The notes beneath the pieces are model-generated. The model was given only the letters and a program-made list of their open reading frames with translations. It was not told where the DNA came from and did no database searches. Made by a program: the position numbers and the translations under genes. 64,000 nt of DNA from Labrenzia sp. 011 (GTDB lineage: Bacteria; Pseudomonadota; Alphaproteobacteria; Rhizobiales; Stappiaceae). Below, in pieces: positions 56,029 through 64,000 of the stretch; position 1 is the first letter of the stretch; the number at the start of each line of letters is the position of its first letter. The stretch is from contig NZ_QCYM01000007.1 in NCBI RefSeq assembly GCF_003075075.1, forward strand, positions 62,001 to 126,000, read 5' to 3'.

Positions 56029-57633
56029 TTACTCCGCAATGTCCACACCGTCAAACCAATGGCCGCCAAGCGGGTCCATGACATAGCCGGTGACCTTGGA
56101 GGACATCGGCATGAAGACGACGGAATGCGCGATGGTCGCCCACGGCGCCTCTTCCTTGAAGACGACCTGTGCTTCCTCGTAGAGCTTGGTGCGCTCTGCC
56201 TTGCTGGTGACGGTCTTCGCCTTCTGGATCAGGGCTTCGAACTCGTCGTTGCACCACTGGGCACGGTTGGAACCGCCGACACCGTCGCAGCCGAGCAGAA
56301 CGGCCAGGAAGTTGTCCGGGTCGCCGTTGTCACCGGTCCAGCCGAGCAGGACTGCTCCGTCACGATCGACCTCCTTCGAGCGGGACAGATACTCGCCCCA
56401 TTCGTAGGAAACGATCTCGACATTCACGCCGATTTTCGCGAAGTCAGCCTGAATGACTTCCGCCATGCGGCGGGCATTCGGGTTGTACGGACGCTGAACC
56501 GGCATGGCCCAGATCTTCATGGACAGGTCGGACACACCGGCCGCTTCCAGCATTTCCTTCGCCAGATCCGGATTGTAGTCGTCGTCCTCGACCGCATCGT
56601 TATAGGACCACATGGTCGGCGGGATCGGGTTCTTCGCCGCCTGGCCGGAGCCCTGGAAGACGGAGTCGAGGATCGCCTGCTTGTTGATCGCGTGGTTCAG
56701 CGCCTTGCGGACTTCCTTCTTGTCGAAGGGAGCGACCTTGGTGTTGTAGGCGAGATAACCGACGTTCAGGCCTTCCTGCTCCATCAGGGTCAGGTTGCTG
56801 TCTTCCCGGATATCGGCGACATCGGCCGGTGCCGGATAGGGCATCACGTGACATTCGCCGGCTTTCAGCTTCTGCAGGCGAACGGCCGCATCCGGCGTGA
56901 TGGCGAAGACCAGGCTGTCGATCGGCTGCTTGCCGCCCCAGTAGTCCGCGAAGGCTTCATAGCGGATCACGGCATCTTTCTGGTAACCGACGAAGGCGAA
57001 GGGACCGGTTCCGACAGGCTCCTGATTGAGCTGGTCCTTGGTACCGGCGGCCTCCAGCTGAGCGGCGTATTCAGCCGACAGGATCGACGCGAAGTCCATC
57101 GCCAGGTTGGCGATCATCGGAGCTTCCGGACGGTTCAGCACGAACTTCACCGTGTAATCGTCAACCTTCACGATTTCCTTGATGAGGTCCGGCATGGACA
57201 TGCCGTTGAAATATTCCCAGGCCGCGCCCGGGGTATATTCGTGCCACGGATTGTCCTTCTTCAGCTGGCGCTCGAAGGAGAAGAGCACGTCATCGGCATT
57301 GAAGTCGCGGGTCGGTGTGAAGAAGCTCGTGGTGTGGAATTTCACGCCCTTGCGGAGGTTGAAGGTATATTCCAGACCGTCATCGGACACTTCCCAGCTC
57401 TCGGCCAGTCCCGGCAGAACTTCGGTCGAGCCGCGCTTGAATTCCACAAGCCGGTTGTAGACCGGTTTGGAGGACGCGTCGAATGTGGTTCCCGCCGTGT
57501 AAAGGGCGGCATCGAAGCCTTCCGGCGAACCTTCCGAGCAATAAACCAGGGTTTTTGCCGAAGCGCCGGTGGCGGCAATCACCGCAAGGCTGGCGCCGAG
57601 AAGGGTTGCCTTCAAGGTTTTTTGAAAATTCAT
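56029..57633 (-). CDS. dppA: Dipeptide ABC transporter substrate-binding protein DppA
   Basis: A 534-residue periplasmic protein with signal peptide MNFQKTLKATLLGASLAVIA, cleavage after GASA. The mature N-terminus KTLVYCSEGSPEGFDAALYT is nearly the same as that of E. coli DppA, and YNRLVEFKRGSTEVLPGLAE continues the match. It binds di- and tripeptides and, in other species, also heme or delta-aminolevulinate. ATG 57633 has AAGGGGAG upstream, somewhat distant; 57753 was rejected. It is first in the operon dppABCDF. Confidence 0.94.
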   Translation of the reverse strand: MNFQKTLKATLLGASLAVIAATGASAKTLVYCSEGSPEGFDAALYTAGTTFDASSKPVYNRLVEFKRGSTEVLPGLAESWEVSDDGLEYTFNLRKGVKFHTTSFFTPTRDFNADDVLFSFERQLKKDNPWHEYTPGAAWEYFNGMSMPDLIKEIVKVDDYTVKFVLNRPEAPMIANLAMDFASILSAEYAAQLEAAGTKDQLNQEPVGTGPFAFVGYQKDAVIRYEAFADYWGGKQPIDSLVFAITPDAAVRLQKLKAGECHVMPYPAPADVADIREDSNLTLMEQEGLNVGYLAYNTKVAPFDKKEVRKALNHAINKQAILDSVFQGSGQAAKNPIPPTMWSYNDAVEDDDYNPDLAKEMLEAAGVSDLSMKIWAMPVQRPYNPNARRMAEVIQADFAKIGVNVEIVSYEWGEYLSRSKEVDRDGAVLLGWTGDNGDPDNFLAVLLGCDGVGGSNRAQWCNDEFEALIQKAKTVTSKAERTKLYEEAQVVFKEEAPWATIAHSVVFMPMSSKVTGYVMDPLGGHWFDGVDIAE

Positions 57634-57896
57634 CAAACTGTTCTCCCCTTGATGAAGAAGCAGGGGCCTGCATCGTTGAGATCGTGCAATGGAGTTAAGC
57701 CCAAGCCAGCGCAAACTAAGGCGTTTTTTTGGCCGAAAATCAACTGCCAACATATTTCTAATTTACCGGTTATTTTGAAATATTTTTGCTGGGTAAGTTA
57801 TACTGACGTAAATTTTTAACAGGTTCACCGTCAAAGACTGGAAACTGATACCGTATGAGAAACTGTTTTCGGGTCCGCCCAACCCATTGAGAACGC
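57634..57896. other. dppA promoter region
   Basis: About 260 bases, AT-rich at 57720-57800 (TTTTTTTGG, AATATTTTTGC). It should carry the dppA promoter; no clear operator was picked out. It ends at the glpK terminator. Confidence 0.5.
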
Positions 57897-57924
57897 AAGG
57901 ACTCTCAAAATCGGGAGAGTCCTT
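57897..57924 (-). terminator. Terminator hairpin after glpK
   Basis: AAGGACTCTC / AAAATCGG / GAGAGTCCTT, a perfect 10-bp stem seven bases beyond the glpK stop. The plus strand has GGATTTTTC after it; the minus strand has only GCGTTCTC, so it may work in either direction with different strength. Confidence 0.75.
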
Positions 57925-57931
57925 GGATTTT

Positions 57932-59425
57932 TCAATCAGGCGTTGATCTTGTCCGGTTTACCGCATCGCTCCAGCCGGCCAGCAAACGCGTACGGCCCCT
58001 GTCCGACAAGCCGGGTTCGAACCGTCTTTCCAGCTTCCATTTTTCGGAAAAGGCATCGGCCCCCGGCCAGATGCCGGCTTTTGACCCGGCCAGCCAGGCA
58101 GCCCCGAGCGCCGTCGTCTCCGCCACGATGGGACGGTCGACCGGAGCGCCCAGAATGTCCGCCAGGAACTGCATCGTCCAGTCGGACGCGGTCATGCCGC
58201 CATCGACCCGCAGAACCGGCCGTTCCGCGTCCGGCCAGTCGGCCCGCATGGCATCCACCAGGTCGCAGGTCTGGAAACCGACGCTCTGCAGGACGGCGCG
58301 GGCAATCTCCCTGGGACCCGTGTTGCGGGTCAGACCGAACATGGCCCCTCTCGCCTCCGCATCCCAGTAGGGCGCGCCCAGGCCGACAAAGGCCGGAACC
58401 AGATAGACCTCCTGATTCGGATCGGCCTGTTCCGCAAGCCCCTGCGTCTGTCCCGCCTCCTCGATGAGACCGAGACCATCCCGCAGCCACTGAACCGCGG
58501 CGCCGGCAATGAAGATCGACCCTTCGAGGGCATAGGTCGTCCTGCCGTCGAGACGGTAGGCAATCGTCGTCAGCATGCGGTTTTTCGACCGCACAGGCGT
58601 CTCCCCGGTGTTCATCAGGGCGAAACACCCGGTCCCGTAGGTCGATTTCACCATGCCCGGCCGGAAGCAGGCCTGCCCCACCGTCGCCGCCTGCTGGTCG
58701 CCCGCCACACCCAGGATCGGCAGGGGCCGACCGAAGAGGTCCGGCGCGCTTGTTCCGAAATCGTCGGAGCTGTCTTTTACCTGCGGCAGCAGGCTCAGGG
58801 GGATCCTCAGGATCCGGCACAACTCCTCGTCCCATGCGTTTTCATGGATGTTGTAGATCAGCGTCCGCGAAGCGTTGGTGGCATCCGTTGCATGCACCTT
58901 GCCTTCGGTGAGCTGCCAGATCAGCCATGTGTCGACTGTCCCGAAGGCCAGCTCCCCCCGCTCGGCCCGGTCCCGCACGCCTTCGACATTGTCGAGAATC
59001 CACGCGATTTTCGTTCCGGAGAAATAGGGGTCCAGCAGCAGCCCTGTCCTGGCCGAGAATGTGTCCTCAAGCCCCTCGCGCCGCAGCCTGGCACAGGCAT
59101 CTGACGTGCGCCGGTCCTGCCAGACGATCGCGTTATACACCGGCTCACCGGTCGACCGGTCCCAGACGAGGGTGGTTTCGCGCTGGTTGGTGATCCCGAT
59201 CGCGGCAACACCCGCGCCTTCGTCCGGTGCTTTTTTCAGCGCTTCGCGGCAAACCCGCAGCGTGCTGTCCCAGATGTCCGAGGGGGAATGTTCCACCCAG
59301 CCCGATCTGGGGAAATGCTGCGGAAACTCCTGCTGTCCCGCGCCGACAGGGGTGAAGTCCTCGCCGAAGACGATCGCACGGCTTGACGTCGTGCCCTGGT
59401 CGATAGCCAAAACACATCCGGCCAT
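57932..59425 (-). CDS. glpK: Glycerol kinase
   Basis: 497 residues of the FGGY kinase family. The ATP-phosphate motif [15 protein letters not shown] is at the N-terminus; the substrate region shows QWLRDGL, and the FGGY signature area reads [20 protein letters not shown]. It phosphorylates glycerol to sn-glycerol-3-phosphate. ATG 59425 has a strong GGGAGGAG five bases upstream. It lies 75 bases after glpD on the same strand, so the two genes form one operon. No glpF facilitator gene is in the window. Confidence 0.96.
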   Translation of the reverse strand: MAGCVLAIDQGTTSSRAIVFGEDFTPVGAGQQEFPQHFPRSGWVEHSPSDIWDSTLRVCREALKKAPDEGAGVAAIGITNQRETTLVWDRSTGEPVYNAIVWQDRRTSDACARLRREGLEDTFSARTGLLLDPYFSGTKIAWILDNVEGVRDRAERGELAFGTVDTWLIWQLTEGKVHATDATNASRTLIYNIHENAWDEELCRILRIPLSLLPQVKDSSDDFGTSAPDLFGRPLPILGVAGDQQAATVGQACFRPGMVKSTYGTGCFALMNTGETPVRSKNRMLTTIAYRLDGRTTYALEGSIFIAGAAVQWLRDGLGLIEEAGQTQGLAEQADPNQEVYLVPAFVGLGAPYWDAEARGAMFGLTRNTGPREIARAVLQSVGFQTCDLVDAMRADWPDAERPVLRVDGGMTASDWTMQFLADILGAPVDRPIVAETTALGAAWLAGSKAGIWPGADAFSEKWKLERRFEPGLSDRGRTRLLAGWSDAVNRTRSTPD

Positions 59426-59500
59426 GACGCTCCTCCCGTTGTTGTTGCTTGTGTGAGCGAAACCGCCGGGCAGACCGACACTCCGCGCATGTTCGTAAAA

Positions 59501-61021
59501 CTATGCCGCAGCGCCGGCCCGCTTCGCAAGATAGTCAGACATGAAGCTGTCCAGCTCGCCTGCGTCTTCAGCATCGAGAACGAGACCCAGCTTGGTCCGC
59601 CGCCACAACACGTCGTCGGCATTGCGCGCCCACTCCCGCTCGATGAGCCACGTCACCTCGGCTTCATAAAGATTGGAGCCGAAATGACGGCCCAGCGCCT
59701 GCAGCGAGTTTGCCTCCCCCAGGAAGAGTCTTGCGTCGGTTCCGTAAAGACGGATCAGGCGGGTGGCAAAGGCCACATCCAGGAAAGGAAAGTCCTTCTC
59801 GAGCCGCGCCACTTCCGCGTCAAATGCATCCACCTTGAAATTGCCGCCCGGCAGGGGTGCATAGGCCGTCCAGACCCCGCGCTTGAAGGGAAGATAGGTC
59901 TCCAGTTTTTCCAGAGCCTCTTCCGCGAGCTTGCGATAGGTCGTGATCTTCCCTCCGAAGACCGAAAGCACCGGAGGCTCCGCCTCCCCGCCTTCCAGCT
60001 CCAGCACATAGTCCCGGGTCGCGGCCTTGGCGTCCTTGGCCCCGTCGTCATAAAGTGGCCGCACCCCGGAATAGGAATGCACCACATCCTCCGGCGTGAC
60101 GGGCGTGTCCAGATATTCGCTGGCGGCCTTGCACAGATAGTCGGTTTCCTCGGTGGATATGCGGACCGTCCCCAGGTCCCCGTGATAGTCGACATCGGTC
60201 GTGCCGATCAGCGTGAAGTCCTGTTCGTAGGGAATCGCGAAGACAATCCGGCCGTCGCCGTTCTGGAAAATGAAACAGCGGTCATGGTCGAAGCGCTTCG
60301 GCACGATGATATGACTACCCTTGACCAGACGGACCTTGGCCTGGCTTCGGGTTCCGGCGATTCCCTGCAGCATGTCTGCCACCCATGGACCGGCCGCATT
60401 GACGAGCACCTTCGCACTGACCGTCGTCTCCTCGCCCGAGGCAATATCCTTCAGGACGACTTTCCAGAGCTCCCCCTCCCGACGCGCCGCGATGCATCGG
60501 GTCCGGGTGAGCACCTTTGCGCCCCGATCGGCAGCATCAAGGGCGTTCAGAACCACCAGACGCGCATCGTCGACCCAGCAATCCGAATATTCGAACCCTT
60601 TCTTGAACAGCGGCTTGAGCCCGCGCGCGAACACTCCCGTATCGAGACGGACCGTTCTGGTCGCCGGCAGCAGCTCGCGCCCGCCCAGATGATCGTAGAG
60701 AAACAGACCGAGACGCAGCAGCCAGGCCGGGCGCAGATCCTTGTGATGCGGCAGGATGAAGCGCAGGGGCCGGGCAATATGCGGCAGCGCACGCCATAGC
60801 ACTTCCCGTTCCTTCAGCGCCTTGCGCACAAGACCGAACTCGTAATACTCCAGATACCGCAATCCGCCGTGAATGAGTTTCGTTGAGGCCGAGGAGGTCG
60901 CTCCGGCCAGATCCCCCATTTCAACGAGCATCACCGATGCGCCGCGGCCGACCGCGTCCCGGGCGATCCCGGTTCCGTTAATGCCTCCGCCAATGATCAA
61001 CAGGTCGTAGTCAGCCGTCAT
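59501..61021 (-). CDS. glpD: Aerobic glycerol-3-phosphate dehydrogenase
   Basis: A 506-residue membrane-associated flavoprotein. The FAD motif LLIIGGGINGTGIARDAVGR is followed by the GlpD block SSASTKLIHGGLRYLEYYEF. It oxidises glycerol-3-phosphate to dihydroxyacetone phosphate and passes electrons to quinone. ATG 61021 was chosen over 61060 because the family N-terminus starts here and GGAAATC precedes it. It is the first gene of glpD-glpK. Direct repeats at 61062-61092 look like a DeoR-type (GlpR) operator. Confidence 0.96.
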   Translation of the reverse strand: MTADYDLLIIGGGINGTGIARDAVGRGASVMLVEMGDLAGATSSASTKLIHGGLRYLEYYEFGLVRKALKEREVLWRALPHIARPLRFILPHHKDLRPAWLLRLGLFLYDHLGGRELLPATRTVRLDTGVFARGLKPLFKKGFEYSDCWVDDARLVVLNALDAADRGAKVLTRTRCIAARREGELWKVVLKDIASGEETTVSAKVLVNAAGPWVADMLQGIAGTRSQAKVRLVKGSHIIVPKRFDHDRCFIFQNGDGRIVFAIPYEQDFTLIGTTDVDYHGDLGTVRISTEETDYLCKAASEYLDTPVTPEDVVHSYSGVRPLYDDGAKDAKAATRDYVLELEGGEAEPPVLSVFGGKITTYRKLAEEALEKLETYLPFKRGVWTAYAPLPGGNFKVDAFDAEVARLEKDFPFLDVAFATRLIRLYGTDARLFLGEANSLQALGRHFGSNLYEAEVTWLIEREWARNADDVLWRRTKLGLVLDAEDAGELDSFMSDYLAKRAGAAA

Positions 61022-61061
61022 GATTTCCGTCTCCGGCTCGCGCTTCTCAGCGTATCTCACT

Positions 61062-61092
61062 TGAAATGAAACTAAAGCGAAACAACACGAAA
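61062..61092 (-). promoter_or_regulatory. DeoR-type direct repeat operator upstream of glpD
   Basis: Units TGAAA (61062), TGAAA (61067), CGAAA (61078) and CGAAA (61088) on the plus strand; on the minus strand they read TTTCG/TTTCA at 10-, 11- and 5-base steps, 41-71 bases before glpD. Direct TTTCG-type repeats at helical spacing are typical of DeoR-family (GlpR-like) regulators in rhizobia. Confidence 0.55.
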
Positions 61093-61122
61093 TTCAATTA
61101 ACATTTTGCGCGCACAGCATCC

Positions 61123-61152
61123 CCCGGCCGGCGCGGTTGCGCACCGGCCGGG
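61123..61152 (-). terminator. Hairpin downstream of the MscS-family gene
   Basis: CCCGGCCGG and CCGGCCGGG, a 9-bp stem, enclosing 12 bases that can form a small inner CGC/GCG stem. It lies 34 bases past the channel gene stop. No U tract. Confidence 0.5.
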
Positions 61153-61185
61153 ATCTCTCGCACTGCACTGTCGGATGTCCGGCAG

Positions 61186-63501
61186 TTAACCGCCGTCATC
61201 CTGGGCGGGCGCATCTTCCGGCAGGTCGGTCGGTCCGGTCAGGGGGGGCCGCTGCGGCTTTCCTTCTTTCCGGGCATCGCTCGCGAAGGGCGGTGTTGCG
61301 GCGTGATAGGTGACTTGGGGGAACGGAATCTCGATGCCGCGCTCGTCGAAGACCTTTTTGACATATTCGTTGTAGGCCCGGCCAACCGCCCACTGGTCTC
61401 CCGGGGCGGTCTTGATCCGGGCGCGGATGTCGATCGAACTGGCCCCGAAATTCGTGACGCCGTGCATCTCCAGATCATCGAAGATCATCGGTCCGAAATC
61501 CGTCGCCTTCAGCTGCCGGAAGGCCTCCTGCATCGCGTCCTTGGCGGCGGTGATATCCGTGTCGTAGGACACGCCGATCAGGGCGACATGATAGGAGAAA
61601 CCGCGCATGAAATTGGAAACCATGTCGACGGTGGAGAACGGAATGATATGCGTGGTGCCGTCGAGATCGCGGATGCGGACAGACCGGACCGTGATCCCCT
61701 CAACCGTCCCCGTGACGCCGGCGACCGTCACGACATCACCCTCGTTGATGGCGTTCTCGATCTGAATGAACGCTCCCGTGATGATGTCCTTCACAAGCGT
61801 CTGCGCACCGAAGGAAATCGCCAGACCGACGACGCCGGCACCGGCAATCAGCGGACCGATGTTGACGCCGATTTCGGACAGGGCCAGCAGCGCCACCATC
61901 ACGATGACCACGACGGTGGTGGCATTCCGGAACAGCTGGAAAAGGGTTCTCTCCCGTGCGGTCACGATATGACCGGAACGTTCCTGCAGGCGCAGGTCGA
62001 CCCAGGACATGATTGCCAGCCAGATCAGGAAGCCCACCAGCACCACAAGAAACGCCGATCCGTAACCGCTCAGCAGCTGCAACCCGGTTTCGCTTGCGAC
62101 CCAGTCGAGCACACTCAGGATGCCCCAGATGTCCAGCAGCGCCAGGAACGTGACCAGGAACACGGCCAGCCGGATGATCTTCAGGATTCTGGGAATAAAG
62201 GCATTCAGACGCTTCTGGAGCGCCGGCAGACTGGTCCGCACGCTTTCCGGAAGCTGAATGCCGTCCTTGATGGTGCTGGTGAGAACAAGCGAAACAAGGA
62301 TTCCGGCGGCAATCGCCACGATGGACAGTCCGGTGGCGTGCAGGATGATAGAGGTGGCATCGAAGGGGCGGGTCACCCAGATTATGAATACCGCGGCCAG
62401 ATACCCGTAGGCAGCCAGATGCCAGACACGGCCGCCGACGGCCAGCAGACGGCTGGCCAGTGTGCTGTGCAGCGTTTGCGCGTAATCGCTCACCCCCTGA
62501 CACACGATCCGCCGGTTCCGGTGGACGAGCACGAAGAGATAGAGGGTTCCGAGGAAAACGAACAGGAATCGCAGCGCGTTGCCGAGAACGAAGGAGGCAG
62601 AGATATTGGCGACCGGGACTGCGAGAAACATCCCGTAGATGATCCAGTAAACGAAGATGTGCAGATGGCGGCTCCAGTACCGGGATGCCGTGTCCGTGAA
62701 CGGCAGAAGACGCAGCTCCCGATGCGAAGGCACAAAGATGAACCGAAGAGCCACATTCGCCAGTTCGGCAATGAAAAACGCGTTCAGCGCCAGACTCTCC
62801 TGAAGGGTCACACCGGCCTGGAGACCGCCATAGCCGGCAAGCGCGACCGCATTGCCCACAGCCCAGCCGACCCCGACGGTGACAGTATCGAAAGCCAGCG
62901 TCAGAAGAAGAATGAAACTGCGCATCAGCCCGCTGCCCTTGCGTGCGAGCACAGACATTCTCGGATAGATCCGTTTCATGACCGCCCTGCTCAGGAGAAG
63001 ACCGGCATAGGCCGCCAGCAGAACGACAAGGACCTGGAGGGCAGTCGACCTCACCTGATCCCACTTGATAGGTATTTCCCCGCGTCCGATCCGCACAAGA
63101 CCGGTCAGGGAGCGCATGGACTGAGCGACAACCAATCCGACGTCATCAACGAGCGCGCGCGTGTATTCCCCCACCTTGAGCGCGAAATTCGCAGTGCCGG
63201 AGGGCCTCTGGGGCTGGCTCCCGTCCGCTTGCGCCGCCGGTGAACCGGTGGCCGCAGAGCCGCTCAGGACGGACAGGGCCGCGTCTCCCGACGCTTCCGT
63301 GCCGCCGGAGCTCTTCTTGAGCAGCTCGATGAGCGCCGCCCGGCTGGCCGGGTCATTCAGGACATTGATCAGCGCCTCGCTCGCCTGAGCGACATCCGCC
63401 GTCCCGTCTTTCTGGGTATCGGCGTTCTGCGCCACGGCCGGCACGACACTGAAAAATACGAGCCCGATCAGGGTGGCAAGGCTGCGGCGTAAAAGTCTCA
63501 T
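61186..63501 (-). CDS. Large MscS-family mechanosensitive ion channel
   Basis: 771 residues with a signal peptide (SLATLIGLVFFSVVPAVAQ). After a periplasmic part of about 150 residues come roughly ten membrane helices. The MscS domain is C-terminal: pore-lining helix GAGVVGLAISFGAQTLVKDI, then the beta domain EGDVVTVAGVTGTVEGITVR and a C-terminal cytosolic cage. The length resembles MscK/YbdG-type or YbiO-like large channels, which release solutes in hypoosmotic shock. ATG 63501 gives the signal peptide; codons further upstream to 63597 were rejected. Confidence 0.9.
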   Translation of the reverse strand: MRLLRRSLATLIGLVFFSVVPAVAQNADTQKDGTADVAQASEALINVLNDPASRAALIELLKKSSGGTEASGDAALSVLSGSAATGSPAAQADGSQPQRPSGTANFALKVGEYTRALVDDVGLVVAQSMRSLTGLVRIGRGEIPIKWDQVRSTALQVLVVLLAAYAGLLLSRAVMKRIYPRMSVLARKGSGLMRSFILLLTLAFDTVTVGVGWAVGNAVALAGYGGLQAGVTLQESLALNAFFIAELANVALRFIFVPSHRELRLLPFTDTASRYWSRHLHIFVYWIIYGMFLAVPVANISASFVLGNALRFLFVFLGTLYLFVLVHRNRRIVCQGVSDYAQTLHSTLASRLLAVGGRVWHLAAYGYLAAVFIIWVTRPFDATSIILHATGLSIVAIAAGILVSLVLTSTIKDGIQLPESVRTSLPALQKRLNAFIPRILKIIRLAVFLVTFLALLDIWGILSVLDWVASETGLQLLSGYGSAFLVVLVGFLIWLAIMSWVDLRLQERSGHIVTARERTLFQLFRNATTVVVIVMVALLALSEIGVNIGPLIAGAGVVGLAISFGAQTLVKDIITGAFIQIENAINEGDVVTVAGVTGTVEGITVRSVRIRDLDGTTHIIPFSTVDMVSNFMRGFSYHVALIGVSYDTDITAAKDAMQEAFRQLKATDFGPMIFDDLEMHGVTNFGASSIDIRARIKTAPGDQWAVGRAYNEYVKKVFDERGIEIPFPQVTYHAATPPFASDARKEGKPQRPPLTGPTDLPEDAPAQDDGG

Positions 63502-63928
63502 TTCGAATTCATTCCGCTTCTGGGCGTTGCAGGTTCTCACGTCACGGGTCAGACAATAAGGAGGAACCCTCCGGGAAGGAAAGACTTGCACGCCCAAAAT
63601 TGAGGATGAACTGCCTTGAAACTGTCTCGACGTCAGGTACTGCCCCAGTCAACCGCAGACGGTTTCCCGCGGCCTGTCGCGGCACGCAGGGTCAAGAACC
63701 GGTATTTTTACAGTGATTTTGACGAGACCGGAATCAACAGGTTTCTCGACACATCATGACTGATCGCGAAAAAATTGCATTTTCAGCACAAAACAACCCG
63801 GAAATATACAGAAATACTGACAGAAATGATCGCCAAGCACAGAAAAATGCTGACATTTCTGCCGAATTCTATTTAGGTAACGTATTAATAACAACATTAA
63901 TTACAATGTATCTCGCTGTGGAGGAAAA
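63502..63928. other. AT-rich intergenic region with CAGAAA/CTGACA repeats
   Basis: 427 bases. The 3' half (63760-63920) is unusually AT-rich. Around 63809-63861 the words CAGAAA and CTGACA each occur more than once (CAGAAATACTGACAG, then CAGAAAAATGCTGACA), and CAGAAA/TTTCTG form a short inverted pair (63840-63861). It should hold promoters for both divergent genes. Confidence 0.5.
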
Positions 63929-64000
63929 ATGGCGAGTTCAATTATAAAACTTGCCCAGATCGGGACATTGGAATCGCGCAAACACCTGTTTGCGAAGGTG
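63929..64000 (+). CDS. Start of an unidentified gene (cut by the window end)
   Basis: ATG at 63929 with GGAGG four bases upstream opens a frame of 24 codons (MASSIIKLAQIGTLESRKHL then FAKV) that continues beyond the window. The strong ribosome site and divergent position make it likely to be real. Too little is visible to name it. Confidence 0.6.
   Translation, partial: MASSIIKLAQIGTLESRKHLFAKV

Noticed and set aside
63756-63947. 63-codon frame upstream of the last gene
   Set aside because: No ribosome site, AT-rich repeat-derived translation, and it overlaps the better-supported start at 63929.

Overview
The window is GC-rich, densely packed DNA from an alphaproteobacterium. Gene content suggests a metabolically versatile member of the Hyphomicrobiales, possibly the Stappia/Roseibium (Labrenzia) group. 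This is inferred from iolCDEB with an IolC-DUF2090 fusion, an AglEFGK-type alpha-glucoside importer, many ABC importers, a chemoreceptor with a C-terminal PilZ domain and a possible CtrA-type site. No rRNA, tRNA, CRISPR array, prophage or insertion sequence was recognised.

Layout. 1-4956: myo-inositol catabolism (iolC, cut by the window edge, then iolD, iolE, iolB). 5000-7420: chemoreceptor with PilZ. 7645-13753: KDG kinase and a Ugp-type importer with a DeoR regulator. 14277-20670: alpha-glucoside importer AglEFGK with a divergent LacI regulator. 20688-24864: GntR regulator and a ProXWV glycine betaine-type importer. 25457-29264: a VOC protein, a 2-hydroxyacid dehydrogenase, a sugar isomerase-like TIM barrel, and gnd. 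29553-33456: a ferric/thiamine/phosphonate-class importer whose ATPase gene faces the other way. 33510-38714: a kinase-fold protein lacking its catalytic Asp, then an orphan MttB-family methyltransferase and a dimethylglycine dehydrogenase-like flavoprotein. 38740-46000: small secreted protein, LysR regulator, an unlisted 44-codon gene, a PhnD-like protein coupled to a fatty acid desaturase, an FAD oxidoreductase, a RecD-like helicase and a TetR regulator. 46114-49846: tex and a DadA-like gene. 50025-51870: arsR-arsC-acr3. 52281-57633: dppABCDF. 57932-61021: glpD-glpK. 61186-63501: a large MscS-family channel. 63929-end: start of an unidentified gene.

How it fits together. Most of the window is uptake and catabolism: polyols (inositol, glycerol), sugars, peptides and methylated amines, with local regulators. 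Non-coding signals add to this. A shared LacI-type operator (YCAAANCGNTTTGR) lies at the agl divergon and in front of kdgK, suggesting one regulon. Direct GAAA repeats precede glpD. Twin TCATATGA palindromes precede the deoR-ugp operon. Every importer operon that begins with its binding-protein gene, or has it upstream of the permease, carries a hairpin straight after the binding-protein gene. The arsR promoter appears to give a leaderless mRNA.

The best candidates for new biology are the MttB/DMGDH pair without a corrinoid protein, the degenerate kinase beside it, the desaturase/PhnD-like coupled pair, and the 44-codon gene. Functional names rest on reading motifs by eye; no database search was run.
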